Of a stretch of DNA of 16,323 nucleotides, positions 5,683 to 13,668 are shown in pieces. The position numbers and the translations under genes were made by a program. Below the pieces are notes generated by a model, which saw only the letters and a list, made by a program, of their open reading frames with translations, made no database searches and was not told the DNA's origin. Each line of letters starts with the position of its first letter. Position 1 is the first letter of the stretch. This DNA comes from JBBIOI01 sp037443425. Lineage in GTDB: Bacteria; Desulfobacterota; BSN033; UBA1163. The stretch lies in NCBI GenBank assembly GCA_037443425.1, contig JBBIOI010000077.1, positions 1-16,323 on the forward strand. Reading direction: 5' to 3'.

Positions 5683-7200
5683 ATGAATCTAAAGGAAACC
5701 CTCGAAAAATTTAATAATAGAATCATTGACGAATGGATTTACAGACTGCACACCGAGGTGAGCGAGCGTTATTGTGCCCGTCCAGTAGATGAACTCTTTT
5801 TAACTGTTTCAAAGGCTAATGAAGCAAACTATGCTGTCATGATCCATAACGATTTTTCAAAAATTAATAACCATATCCAGTGGATTACTAAATTACGCCT
5901 TGAAGGAGGGTTCTCCCTTTCTGAGGTTCAGAATGCATACGAACTTTATCGAACCGTTCTCTTACCTATTCTTCCAAATGAATTGGATGATAAAAACTTT
6001 TTAGAGACAATGAACCAATTAAATTATTGTCTCTTCTACACGATCACACGATTTAGCAATTATTTCCAATCACTTCATGAAAAACATATTCGAGAATATG
6101 CTCAAAATCTTGAGAGAGAGGTTGAAAAAAGAACTAAAGAACTGATCGAATCTGAATCAAAATATCGTATTCTTGTCGAAGAGATCAATGATGGCTATTT
6201 TGTAATCCAAAACGAGAAGATTGTCTTCGCCAATCAAGCTTTCTGTGATATGCATGGGTATTCTATCGGTGAGATCTTAAAAAAACATTATACCGAGCTT
6301 ATAGCCCCTCAATCTTTAAGAAATGTTAAAATTGCTTATGGAAAAGTTGTTTGTGGTGAACATACAGAAGACATCTTAACCTACTTCAGACAGCATAAGA
6401 ATAGTATATCTCTTCCCACAGAGAGTAAAATAAAGGCCATTCGCTACCAGGGAGAGTATGCAGTCGCTGGAATCTGTAGAGATATAACAGAGAGGATTGA
6501 AGCAGAGAGGCGAATTCGAGAATCTGAGCGTTTGGCCCATATTGGAAAACTAACTACATCGTTGGCCCATGAAATTAGAAATCCACTTTCATCAGTGAAA
6601 ATGAACAGCCAGATTATACTAAAAAATATGGAGTTTCAAGGATATGACAAAAGGAGAATGGAGATTATTGTCAATGAAATTTCTCGCTTAGAGAGGATCC
6701 TTGATGAGATGCTGGATTTTGCAAGGCCAATCAAATTGAATCTTCAACCCGTCTCAATCCACAAGCTTATAGATTCCTGTCTGGAAGTCCTGGATGCCAA
6801 GATCTGGGAAAAGGAAATCAGGGTAAAGAAACTTTATGACGGGAGATTACCAGATATCCTCGCGGATTCTGAAAAGATGGAGCAGGCGATAATAAATATT
6901 TTGATAAATTCAATTGAGGTCTTACCAGAGGGTGGAATCATTGAAATTGAAACGAGTCTTCTAAGGATCGAAAGAAGGACAATAAAAATCGAATTCATGG
7001 ACAATGGTCCTGGGATTAAACCTGAAGAACTTCCTTATATCTTTGATCCATTCTTTAGCAATAAGAAGAAGGGGACAGGGCTCGGTCTTTCAAATGTAAA
7101 AAAGATAATCGAAGCCCATGGGGGAAAGGTTTCAGTGGCTAACAAAAAACCCCGTGGAACAAAGGTAAGTCTTATCATTCCTTTTAAGGAGATGAGATGA
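5683..7200 (+). CDS. Soluble PAS-domain sensor histidine kinase with RsbR-like N-terminus
   Basis: The 505-residue kinase has no membrane segment, so it should sense a cytoplasmic signal. Residues 1-140 are helical and resemble the RsbRD-type N-terminal domain (GGFSLSEVQNAYELYRTVL). A short coiled coil leads into a PAS domain (about 160-275, starting YRILVEEINDGYF and ending ICRDITERIEAE). The kinase core follows: H-box LAHEIRNPLSS with phospho-acceptor H296, N-box NILINSIEVLPEGG, D440-N-G-P-G444, FDPFF and the GTGLGLS G2 box. It probably phosphorylates the regulator encoded next; the two genes overlap by four bases (ATGA at 7197-7200). A full N-box and G boxes indicate an active kinase. Because the pair sits immediately before the importer operon, the ligand may be the imported compound or its CoA ester; that is inference. 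Confidence 0.92.
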   Translation: MNLKETLEKFNNRIIDEWIYRLHTEVSERYCARPVDELFLTVSKANEANYAVMIHNDFSKINNHIQWITKLRLEGGFSLSEVQNAYELYRTVLLPILPNELDDKNFLETMNQLNYCLFYTITRFSNYFQSLHEKHIREYAQNLEREVEKRTKELIESESKYRILVEEINDGYFVIQNEKIVFANQAFCDMHGYSIGEILKKHYTELIAPQSLRNVKIAYGKVVCGEHTEDILTYFRQHKNSISLPTESKIKAIRYQGEYAVAGICRDITERIEAERRIRESERLAHIGKLTTSLAHEIRNPLSSVKMNSQIILKNMEFQGYDKRRMEIIVNEISRLERILDEMLDFARPIKLNLQPVSIHKLIDSCLEVLDAKIWEKEIRVKKLYDGRLPDILADSEKMEQAIINILINSIEVLPEGGIIEIETSLLRIERRTIKIEFMDNGPGIKPEELPYIFDPFFSNKKKGTGLGLSNVKKIIEAHGGKVSVANKKPRGTKVSLIIPFKEMR

Positions 7201-8582
7201 AAAACAGTAGGATCCTTATTATCGATGATGAACGTTCACTTCTTGAAACCCTTGAAATGTTTCTAATTGAGAAAGGCTATGTGGTTAGAGGGGCCCTCAC
7301 AGCAGAAGAAGGTATAAAGCAGAGCCTTCTATTTGATCCCCATGTAATTATACTTGATATTCGCCTTCCCGATATGGATGGACTTAGTGTGCTTAAAACC
7401 CTTATCCAAAATGATAAAAAGAATATAATAATCATTACTGCATTCCATGATATGGATATCACTATCAAAGCAATAAAATTAGGGGCTTTTGACTATATAC
7501 CAAAACCCATCGACGCAGAAGAGCTTGAGCGGGTTATTGAAAAGGCCTTGAAGTCTTCATATCCTGATAGAACTGTCGAGGATTTAAATATCAATCCTTC
7601 TCAATCATATATAAATGGCAAGATCATTGGAAAGAGCAAAGGTATTAAGGAGATTTTAAAAGCCATAGGTATACTTTCAGAAAACAGGGTAACTGTCCTT
7701 ATAGAGGGAGAAACTGGAACTGGTAAGGAGCTTATAGCAAGGGCAATTCATGAAAATAGTGCTTATAAGGAAGAACCCTTTCAGGCTATAAATTGCTCGA
7801 CAATTGTTGGAACCCTCCTGGAGAGTGAACTTTTTGGTCATGAAAAAGGGGCATTTACAGGTGCTTTCAGTTTAAAAAGAGGAAAGTTTGAACTTGCAGG
7901 CAATGGAACAATCTTTTTGGATGAAGTGGATGATCTCCCAGTAGATCTTCAGTCAAAGATTTTAAGGTTTTTACAGGAAAAGGAATTTGAACGTCTTGGC
8001 GGAGAAAAGAAGATAAAATCCAATGCAAGGGTGATTGCAGCTACAAATAAAGACCTATGGAAGATGGTAAAAGAAGGAAGATTTAGAGAAGACCTTTATT
8101 ACAGATTGAATGTAGCCAATATCAAAGTTCCTCCACTCAGAGAAAGAAAGTCGGATATTCCCCTTCTGGTTGAATACATCTTAAGAAAAATTAATCAGGA
8201 GTTAGGTAAAGGGATAAAAAAAGTTGAAAAGGAAGCCCTCAGGCGAATGATAGATTATGATTGGCCAGGAAATGTGAGAGAATTAGAAAATGTCCTGACA
8301 AATGCAGCCCTCCACACAGCTGGAGAGGTTATACTCGAAGAGGTGGTCACTCCATTGCTTGGCGAGAAGTATTATTGCTATCAAAATCGAGGAATAAATC
8401 AGAGTAAAAATCAGAATCTAAAGGAGATCGAGAAGGAACATATTATTGAGGTCCTAAATCGGACAAACTGGCACTTAGGAAAGGCCTGTGAGATTCTTGG
8501 AGTTTCAAGGCCAACTCTTCGGCACAAAATCAAATCATACGAGATTTCGTATAATCGTAAAAATCATAATTTATTCTATTGA
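7197..8582 (+). CDS. NtrC-family sigma-54-dependent response regulator
   Basis: The 461-residue protein has the three-domain NtrC layout. The receiver domain (1-120) carries the acidic pocket D10-D11, phospho-acceptor D54 in ILDIRLPD and the conserved Lys of YIPKPID. The AAA+ domain has Walker A GETGTGKE (171-178), the sigma-54-contacting GAFTGA loop (218-223), Walker B TIFLDE (238-243) and the arginine-finger region FREDLYYRLNV. The C-terminal Fis-type helix-turn-helix is around 415-455 (HLGKACEILGVSRPTLRHKI). GAFTGA is intact, so it should activate sigma-54 promoters by ATP-driven open-complex formation. AAGGAG (7186-7191) precedes the ATG, which overlaps the kinase stop. A sigma-54 promoter begins 107 bases after its stop, so the liv operon is the obvious target. 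Confidence 0.95.
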   Translation: MKNSRILIIDDERSLLETLEMFLIEKGYVVRGALTAEEGIKQSLLFDPHVIILDIRLPDMDGLSVLKTLIQNDKKNIIIITAFHDMDITIKAIKLGAFDYIPKPIDAEELERVIEKALKSSYPDRTVEDLNINPSQSYINGKIIGKSKGIKEILKAIGILSENRVTVLIEGETGTGKELIARAIHENSAYKEEPFQAINCSTIVGTLLESELFGHEKGAFTGAFSLKRGKFELAGNGTIFLDEVDDLPVDLQSKILRFLQEKEFERLGGEKKIKSNARVIAATNKDLWKMVKEGRFREDLYYRLNVANIKVPPLRERKSDIPLLVEYILRKINQELGKGIKKVEKEALRRMIDYDWPGNVRELENVLTNAALHTAGEVILEEVVTPLLGEKYYCYQNRGINQSKNQNLKEIEKEHIIEVLNRTNWHLGKACEILGVSRPTLRHKIKSYEISYNRKNHNLFY

Positions 8583-8614
8583 AAATTTTTTTCAAAAGAT
8601 AATAAGACTTTTTC

Positions 8615-8661
8615 AATTCCATACTATTCTCGATTTTAAAAAAATTTTAACCTATGGAATT
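8615..8661. promoter_or_regulatory. Inverted repeat upstream of the sigma-54 promoter, candidate regulator site
   Basis: AATTCCATA (8615-8623) and TATGGAATT (8653-8661) are perfect inverse copies separated by 29 very AT-rich bases that include AAAATTTT. The centre is about 75 bases upstream of the predicted liv start, a usual distance for NtrC-type enhancer sites. The 38-base spacing between half-site starts is longer than a classical dimer site, so it could be two half-sites for a bent or looped complex. Confidence 0.45.
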
Positions 8662-8688
8662 CATTATGATTTAAGATAGTGGAATAAC

Positions 8689-8704
8689 TGGCATATCAAT
8701 TGCT
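8689..8704 (+). promoter_or_regulatory. Sigma-54 (RpoN) promoter of the liv operon
   Basis: TGGCAT-ATCAA-TTGCT matches the -24/-12 consensus TGGCAC-N5-TTGCA, with the invariant GG (8690-8691) and GC (8702-8703) exactly 12 bases apart. Transcription should begin near 8714, about 29 bases before the livF ATG. The gene just upstream encodes an NtrC-type activator with an intact GAFTGA loop, which strengthens the call. Confidence 0.8.
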
Positions 8705-8742
8705 AAATTATTTTAAATTTAAAGCCTGCAGGAAAAATTAAA

Positions 8743-9489
8743 ATGCTTGACGTAAAGAACTTGATGGTTTTCTATGAGAATGCCTTAGCAATCAATAATA
8801 TCAATTTAAATGCCAAACACAGAGAAATTACCGGAGTCTTTGGGGCAAACAGCGCAGGTAAGTCAACTCTTATGTATGCAATCTCTGGAATCATCCTTGA
8901 TTTAAAGAAGAAAGAGGAGATGAAGGGCGGAGAGAGAATAACAGTGCTCGGTTCGATTATTTTTGAGGGAGAGGATATTACTTATGTGAAGCCAAGTGAA
9001 AGGGCAAAACGTGGAATTATTTTATGCCCTGAAAGAAGAAGGATCTTCCCTGAGAGCAGTACATTAGAAAATTTAAAGATTGGTGGTTATTTAGCAACAA
9101 ATGAACAGGCAAAGAAGACGCTGGATTATGTATTTACTATATTCCCTCCTTTACAGAAATTGAAGAAGAGAGAGGGAGGATTTCTCAGTGGCGGGGAACA
9201 GCAGATGTTAGCAATTGGTAGGGCATTAATGGCTCAGCCAAAGTTATTGCTCTTGGATGAACCTTTACTTGGTTTAAGTCCACTCATGGAAGTAATGTTA
9301 GCAAAGGCTATCCGCGATATAAATCAACAGACAGGGATTACCATATTGATAACAGAACAATATGCACGTCCGATCCTTCCAATTATTCATTACGGTTATA
9401 TACTTGAAAATGGAGGGGCAGTGTTGCAGGGCACATCTCGAGAATTGATGGAAAATCCTGATGTTAAATCTGCTTATTTCGGACTATAA
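8743..9489 (+). CDS. livF: Liv-type ABC importer ATPase, LivF family
   Basis: The 248-residue ATPase energises uptake through the LivH/LivM channel encoded downstream. It has Walker A GANSAGKS (34-41), the signature LSGGE (148-152), Walker B LLLLDE (D172, E173), and the family phrase LSGGEQQMLAIGRALM that is typical of LivF. Walker A has Ser where most LivF proteins have Gly (GANGAGK). A Lys/Glu-rich insertion (around KKKEEMKGGE) sits between the Walker A helix and the Q-loop region. In place of the usual H-loop His, the segment after the Walker B region reads LITEQYARP; Gln-type variants at this point are common in LivF. AGGA at 8730-8733 precedes the ATG. Placing livF first, apart from livG at the end, differs from the E. 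coli livKHMGF order. Confidence 0.92.
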   Translation: MLDVKNLMVFYENALAINNINLNAKHREITGVFGANSAGKSTLMYAISGIILDLKKKEEMKGGERITVLGSIIFEGEDITYVKPSERAKRGIILCPERRRIFPESSTLENLKIGGYLATNEQAKKTLDYVFTIFPPLQKLKKREGGFLSGGEQQMLAIGRALMAQPKLLLLDEPLLGLSPLMEVMLAKAIRDINQQTGITILITEQYARPILPIIHYGYILENGGAVLQGTSRELMENPDVKSAYFGL

Positions 9490-9504
9490 ATAATCATCTT
9501 TGCC

Positions 9505-9525
9505 TTCTCTCCACAGGGGAGAGGA
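9505..9525 (+). other. Stem-loop in the livF-livK intergenic region
   Basis: TTCTCTCC (9505-9512) pairs with GGAGAGGA (9518-9525), one of the eight pairs being T-G, around the loop ACAGG. There is no following T run, so a terminator is unlikely. It may stabilise the 5' end of a processed livK message. Confidence 0.5.
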
Positions 9526-9594
9526 TAATGTCAAGTAGAGGAGAAATTTTAACAGGATGTAAATCTAAAAAATTAAAAGAAAGGAGGCCTTAAT

Positions 9595-10875
9595 ATGGGA
9601 AAAAAATTCTATATTATATTTGGAGTCGTTCTTATTTTGAGCTTTTTAATTCTTTCATCCATAGATAAAGTGAATGCACAGACAAAACCCATTATCATTG
9701 GATCTCCTCTATCAACAGCCTTTCTCTATGGCTGGGATGCTGAAAGGGCAATCAAGCTGGCTGTCGAAGAGATCAACGCAAAGGGAGGCGTCACTGTTGG
9801 AAAGGAGAAAAGACCTTTTAAGGTTGAGGTTATGGATACGAGGGATCTTGAGCCAGGAGTGCCGGTAAGTGATGCACTATTAGTTGTAGAAAAATTGATT
9901 CTGGAGAAAAATGCTGATTTTATTGTAGGTGGTCCTGTTCGATCTGAAGCTGCCCTTGCTGCAATGGATCTTCTCTCTAAATATAAAAAGGTTTCTATCT
10001 TAACAACAGGAGTTCTAACACCTGCATACCATAAGAGGATTGAAGCTGAATACGATAAATTTAAATACTGCTTTCGAATCTCTGGTGAAGTTGGATGGAT
10101 GGTAACTGGTGAGTTTATCCCGTGTTTGATGGGAATAAAAGAGAAATTTGGACTTGATAAACTTTTCATCATGGTCCAGGATGTGGCACATGCACGTGCA
10201 GGAGGGGATCTGGTAGCCAAGATAGCTGGAGAGAAGGGCTGGAAAATAGTTGGTAAAGAGGTCTATCCAACAGGGACAACAGACTACTCCGTTGGACTTC
10301 TCAAAGCCAAAAAGGAGGAGGCACAGGTAATCCTCATCTGGATGGATATGCCTGAGACAGCGATATTATTAAAACAATGGTTCGATATGAAAATCCCAGC
10401 ACTTCCATTTGGAACAATTATCGCTGCTGCAGAACAACCTGGTTTCTGGAAGGCAACCGAGGGGAAAGGTGAGTATTGCATGGCAAGTGTAGTCAATGCT
10501 GGAAATGCCCCTTCCAGGGCAACTCCATGGACGATGAGATTTGTTGAGGCCTATCAGAAAAAGTATGGACTGGAACCTGAGGGCTATGGCACATCATCAA
10601 GCTATATGGCCGTTTACGTCCTTAAGGATGCCATAGAGCGTGCTGGAAAACTCGATTCGGATGCTATTGTTTCAGCCCTTGAAAAAACAGACCTTATGGG
10701 CGTATATGGAAGAATTAGATTTAATCCTAAGAACCATCAGATCATTCCAAGTGTAGATCCAAACGAAGGTGCTGTTGGGACAATCTTTCAGTGGCAGGCA
10801 GGTAAAAGGATAGTGGTTTTTCCACCTAAGATAGCAATGGGAGAGATTAAGCTCCCTCCATGGATGAAAAAATAG
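9595..10875 (+). CDS. livK: Liv-type ABC importer substrate-binding protein
   Basis: The 426-residue protein begins with a clear Sec signal peptide: a basic start, a hydrophobic core (FYIIFGVVLILSFLIL) and a probable signal peptidase I cut after VNA28. No lipobox Cys is present, so it should be a free periplasmic protein. The mature part is of the receptor-ligand-binding (Peripla_BP_6/LivK) family, with the two-lobe pattern PIIIGSPLS, AIKLAVEEINAKGGV and FRISGEVGWM. The family binds amino acids, aromatic or aliphatic acids, amides or urea, and the sequence does not reveal which. AAAGGAGG (9580-9587) lies at an ideal distance from the ATG. It is bracketed by stem-loops, consistent with its product being needed in excess over membrane subunits. 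Confidence 0.92.
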   Translation: MGKKFYIIFGVVLILSFLILSSIDKVNAQTKPIIIGSPLSTAFLYGWDAERAIKLAVEEINAKGGVTVGKEKRPFKVEVMDTRDLEPGVPVSDALLVVEKLILEKNADFIVGGPVRSEAALAAMDLLSKYKKVSILTTGVLTPAYHKRIEAEYDKFKYCFRISGEVGWMVTGEFIPCLMGIKEKFGLDKLFIMVQDVAHARAGGDLVAKIAGEKGWKIVGKEVYPTGTTDYSVGLLKAKKEEAQVILIWMDMPETAILLKQWFDMKIPALPFGTIIAAAEQPGFWKATEGKGEYCMASVVNAGNAPSRATPWTMRFVEAYQKKYGLEPEGYGTSSSYMAVYVLKDAIERAGKLDSDAIVSALEKTDLMGVYGRIRFNPKNHQIIPSVDPNEGAVGTIFQWQAGKRIVVFPPKIAMGEIKLPPWMKK

Positions 10876-10880
10876 ATAAT

Positions 10881-10915
10881 TTTGGGCAGAAATGCACATA
10901 AGCATTCTGCCCAAA
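10881..10915 (+). other. Strong stem-loop between livK and livH
   Basis: TTTGGGCAGAA (10881-10891) pairs with TTCTGCCCAAA (10905-10915), and an inner TGC/GCA extends the stem past one unpaired A, around the loop ACATAA. It begins six bases after the livK stop. With no long T run, it is likely to protect the livK 3' end from exonucleases or act as a partial terminator that lowers livHMG expression. It contains the upstream ATG at 10892, so that start is unlikely for livH. Confidence 0.75.
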
Positions 10916-10930
10916 GATTTCCTATTAACT

Positions 10931-11797
10931 ATGGACATATTAATTTATGGTATTGTAAATAGTTTCTCTCTGGCTCTTATGGCTATTGGATTTACGCTGG
11001 TCTATGGAATCAGCCGTCTTCCAAATTTTGCCCATGGAGCACTCTATGTAATTACGGGTTTTGGTGTCTGGTGGTTTATTTATAAACTTCAACTGAATTA
11101 TGCTTTATCAATTATATTAGCCCTTATCTTGATGGGGTTAATAGGGGCAGGGATATATCGATTTATCCTCATCCGTGTAAGGGGTATGGCCACATCAGAG
11201 ATAATAGCAACATATGCCCTGGGCCTTGCTATACTTGAATTTCTGCGATGGCGTGGCTTCAAAGGAATGACATACACAATTCCCGTTATTATTGAAGGTA
11301 GTATCAACATCTGGGGAGTACCTATAGATTTGCAAAGAATAATCGTTATTGCTATCGGCATTGTAGTAATCTCTTTTATGTGGATGTTTACCCATTATAA
11401 TAAGATAGGCCTTGCCCTTCGAGGAATGGCGCAAGATGAACATGCAGCCATGATGTTGGGAATTGATTCGGATTTAATGGCTATTATTGCTATGGCTATA
11501 GGCTCTATCCTATCAGGTCTCTCAGCCATTGTTTTACTACCCTTAGGAAATATTGTTGTGGAGGCAGGCTACAATGTGCTCATTCTCTCCATTGCTGTAT
11601 GTATCGTAGGAGGCTTAGGGAGCTGGGTTGGGGCAATACTTGCTTCTTTTATGATTGGATTTGTGCAAATCCTAACTGTCCGTTATATCCAATCACATTT
11701 TCACATGGTCGTTGCACTTCTGGCAATAATTTTAACCCTTATACTTAGACCATCTGGAATCTTCGGCAGACAAAAAGAGCTTGAAGAAAGGGTATAG
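10931..11797 (+). CDS. livH: Liv-type ABC importer permease, LivH family
   Basis: This hydrophobic membrane subunit has 288 residues from the ATG at 10931 and forms half of the transport channel with LivM. The LivH signature near the N-terminus is clear (MDILIYGIVNSFSLALMAIG, then FTLVYGISRLPNFAHGA). The cytoplasmic coupling segment GLALRGMAQDEHAAMMLGID contacts the ATPases, and GGLGSWVGAILAS follows near the end. An in-frame ATG at 10892 adds 13 residues, but it lies inside the strong stem-loop, and family proteins begin at the chosen Met. No good Shine-Dalgarno sequence precedes 10931, so translation may depend on coupling or be weak. The gene is intact. Confidence 0.92.
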   Translation: MDILIYGIVNSFSLALMAIGFTLVYGISRLPNFAHGALYVITGFGVWWFIYKLQLNYALSIILALILMGLIGAGIYRFILIRVRGMATSEIIATYALGLAILEFLRWRGFKGMTYTIPVIIEGSINIWGVPIDLQRIIVIAIGIVVISFMWMFTHYNKIGLALRGMAQDEHAAMMLGIDSDLMAIIAMAIGSILSGLSAIVLLPLGNIVVEAGYNVLILSIAVCIVGGLGSWVGAILASFMIGFVQILTVRYIQSHFHMVVALLAIILTLILRPSGIFGRQKELEERV

Positions 11798-11849
11798 GGG
11801 AGAGATTTAATTTAAAAATTTTTAGATATATTTTTTGAGGAGAACAATT

Positions 11850-12863
11850 TTGAATAATCTCGAAAGGCGTAAGGAAAGGTTAGACCGAGGCATCAAGGTT
11901 AGAAGTGAAGGGATCTATGCTATATCTTCCTTAGAGGAGATAAGCTATCTTCTAATACCGAGATTGATTTTGATTGTTAGTCTTCTTTTACTTCCTGTTC
12001 TCATCCCTTCTCTTTACTGGCAAAGGGTAATCTCCATTGCTTGCATCTATGCCCTACTTGCAATTGGTTTTGATTTTTTAGCTAATTTCGTAGGATTGGT
12101 CTCTCTTGGAGGAGCCTTTTTTATTGGAGTTGGTGGATACATGGCAGCCATACTTAATAAATATTTAGGGCTCCCTCCAATCTTTACTATTCCCCTTGCA
12201 ACCCTTTTAGGAGCCGCATTCTCTACATTACTTCTTCTTCCAGCCCTTCCCTTGCGAGGAGTCTATTTTGCTATTGTCACCCTTATGTATCCTCTTACTA
12301 TTTCGAGAATCATTGAGGCTTTAAATATACTCGGAGGGACTGACGGAATCCTTGGATTAGCAGGCTTTCCAAGTAAATGGACTGAACAATATGTCATTGT
12401 ACTGATAGTTATTTTTGCCCTCTTTGGATTGAGAAGATTGGTTAATGAAGATATTGGCCTTGTCTTCCGTGGGGTAAAAGATAACGATCAGGCAGTAAGG
12501 GCCTCAGGATTAAGTATTACACTTTATAAGTCCATTGCTGTTTTTATTGCATCTGGGTTGGGTTCATTGGGAGGTGCATATCTCTCTCATATATATATGT
12601 GGTCAGGAATTTCTCAATTTGCTCTTGATTTCTCTATCATCCCGATTGCTGCCACTGTTATAGGAGGTGGGGGTACTCTGGTTGGACCACTTATTGGATG
12701 TTTTATTCTGGTTCCCATTTCAGAATTTTTAAGGGCCTTTGGAACTTTAAGGATTGTCTTCTATTCTCTTATTCTATTAGCCTTTATTATGTTTCGGAGT
12801 GAAGGCCTGATGGTTTATGGCCAGAGAAAGTATCATCAGTTTGAAAGATGGGTAAAGGTATGA
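11850..12863 (+). CDS. livM: Liv-type ABC importer permease, LivM family
   Basis: This is the second channel subunit, 337 residues from a TTG at 11850. The start is decided by GAGGAGA (11837-11843), ideally placed seven bases upstream. An earlier in-frame TTG at 11835 overlaps that site and is rejected. After about 30 charged residues, hydrophobic spans follow with LivM landmarks: ALLAIGFDFLANFVGLVSLGG, the loop GGTDGILGL, and the coupling segment GLVFRGVKDNDQAVRASGL. ATVIGGGGTLVGPLIG lies near the C-terminus. The charged N-terminal extension before the first span is somewhat longer than in many LivM proteins. The stop overlaps the livG start by four bases. Confidence 0.92.
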   Translation: MNNLERRKERLDRGIKVRSEGIYAISSLEEISYLLIPRLILIVSLLLLPVLIPSLYWQRVISIACIYALLAIGFDFLANFVGLVSLGGAFFIGVGGYMAAILNKYLGLPPIFTIPLATLLGAAFSTLLLLPALPLRGVYFAIVTLMYPLTISRIIEALNILGGTDGILGLAGFPSKWTEQYVIVLIVIFALFGLRRLVNEDIGLVFRGVKDNDQAVRASGLSITLYKSIAVFIASGLGSLGGAYLSHIYMWSGISQFALDFSIIPIAATVIGGGGTLVGPLIGCFILVPISEFLRAFGTLRIVFYSLILLAFIMFRSEGLMVYGQRKYHQFERWVKV

Positions 12864-13648
12864 ATAAAGAACCTATCCTTCAGGTCATAAATGTAACTAA
12901 ATCCTTTGGTGGAGTTAAGGCACTTGTCAATGTAAGTTTTGAAGTCAAAGAAGGAGAGGTTTTTGGAATAATCGGGCCTAATGGTTCGGGAAAGACAACA
13001 CTAATTAACTGCATTACTGGCTTCATTAAAATGGATTCAGGTAGGGTGATTTATCGAGGTAGAGAGATTACCAATCTGCCACCCAATCGCATTGCTAATC
13101 TTGGAATAACCCGTACATTTCAACTTATGAGACCTTACTATAGTCTACCTGCATATAAGAATCTTATAATTCCACTTTTTTCACCAAGGGCAAGAAAAAA
13201 AGGGGGATGGAGGGGTGGAGGTAAATTGGGAGACAGGGCTACTGTTAGCATAGATATACTGGAAGAGATTGGCTTTGAGAGGGATTCTTTTGTCCCTTAT
13301 AAATTGGCTTCGAGTCTGCCAACAGGATATTTGAAAAGACTCGAATTGGCTCGATGTCTCGCCTTAAAACCAGATATAATCCTCTGTGACGAAGTATTTT
13401 CTGGATTAAGTATGAGTGAAATTGCAAGTATGGTCCCTTTAATAGAAAAATTGCAGATGGATGGAATTACGCTGGTAATGGTTGAGCATCGATTAAGAGA
13501 ACTTTTCAGGGTTGCCAATCGGGTAATGGTTCTGAATTTTGGAGAAAAATTAATAGAAGGAGATCCTGAATCTGTGATTGAAGATGAAAGGGTAAAAGAG
13601 GCCTATCTCGGTTCTGAAAAGGTACTGGATTATAAATTTGAGGTATAA
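12860..13648 (+). CDS. livG: Liv-type ABC importer ATPase, LivG family, divergent signature
   Basis: The 262-residue ATPase partners LivF. Walker A is canonical (GPNGSGKT, 39-46) and the LivG phrase RTFQLMRPYYSL is present. The ABC signature is unusual: LPTGY (153-157) replaces LSGGQ/LSYGQ, followed by the family-like RLELARCLA. Walker B reads IILCDEVFSGLS, keeping D177 and catalytic E178 but with Val for the usual Pro. The H-loop His is present (H210 in MVEHRL). A Gly/Lys/Arg-rich insertion (RARKKGGWRGGGK) lies after the Q-loop region. ATG 12860 overlaps the livM stop (ATGA) and gives a normal family N-terminus; an in-frame ATG at 12848 would add four residues. Hydrolysis at the composite site that uses this signature may be weakened. 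Confidence 0.88.
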   Translation: MNKEPILQVINVTKSFGGVKALVNVSFEVKEGEVFGIIGPNGSGKTTLINCITGFIKMDSGRVIYRGREITNLPPNRIANLGITRTFQLMRPYYSLPAYKNLIIPLFSPRARKKGGWRGGGKLGDRATVSIDILEEIGFERDSFVPYKLASSLPTGYLKRLELARCLALKPDIILCDEVFSGLSMSEIASMVPLIEKLQMDGITLVMVEHRLRELFRVANRVMVLNFGEKLIEGDPESVIEDERVKEAYLGSEKVLDYKFEV

Positions 13649-13668
13649 AATCTCTGAAAATTTAAATT

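Noticed and set aside
8579..8595. TTGAAAA/TTTTCAA hairpin after the regulator gene as a terminator
   Set aside because: The stem is almost entirely A-T with a three-base loop and no T tail after it; termination is unlikely, though it could be part of the regulatory region.
9726..10220. Long minus-strand open frame inside livK, and similar ones inside livH, the GTPase and the ligase
   Set aside because: They are antisense to clear genes, lack ribosome-binding sites and recognisable domains, and follow from the codon structure of the real gene.
10892..10930. Upstream ATG of livH adding 13 residues
   Set aside because: The ATG lies inside the strong stem-loop 10881-10915, and the added residues do not resemble LivH N-termini; the family begins at MDILIYGIVNS (10931).
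11835..11849. TTG start of livM at 11835
   Set aside because: The codons from here form the Shine-Dalgarno site GAGGAGA that serves the next in-frame TTG at 11850.
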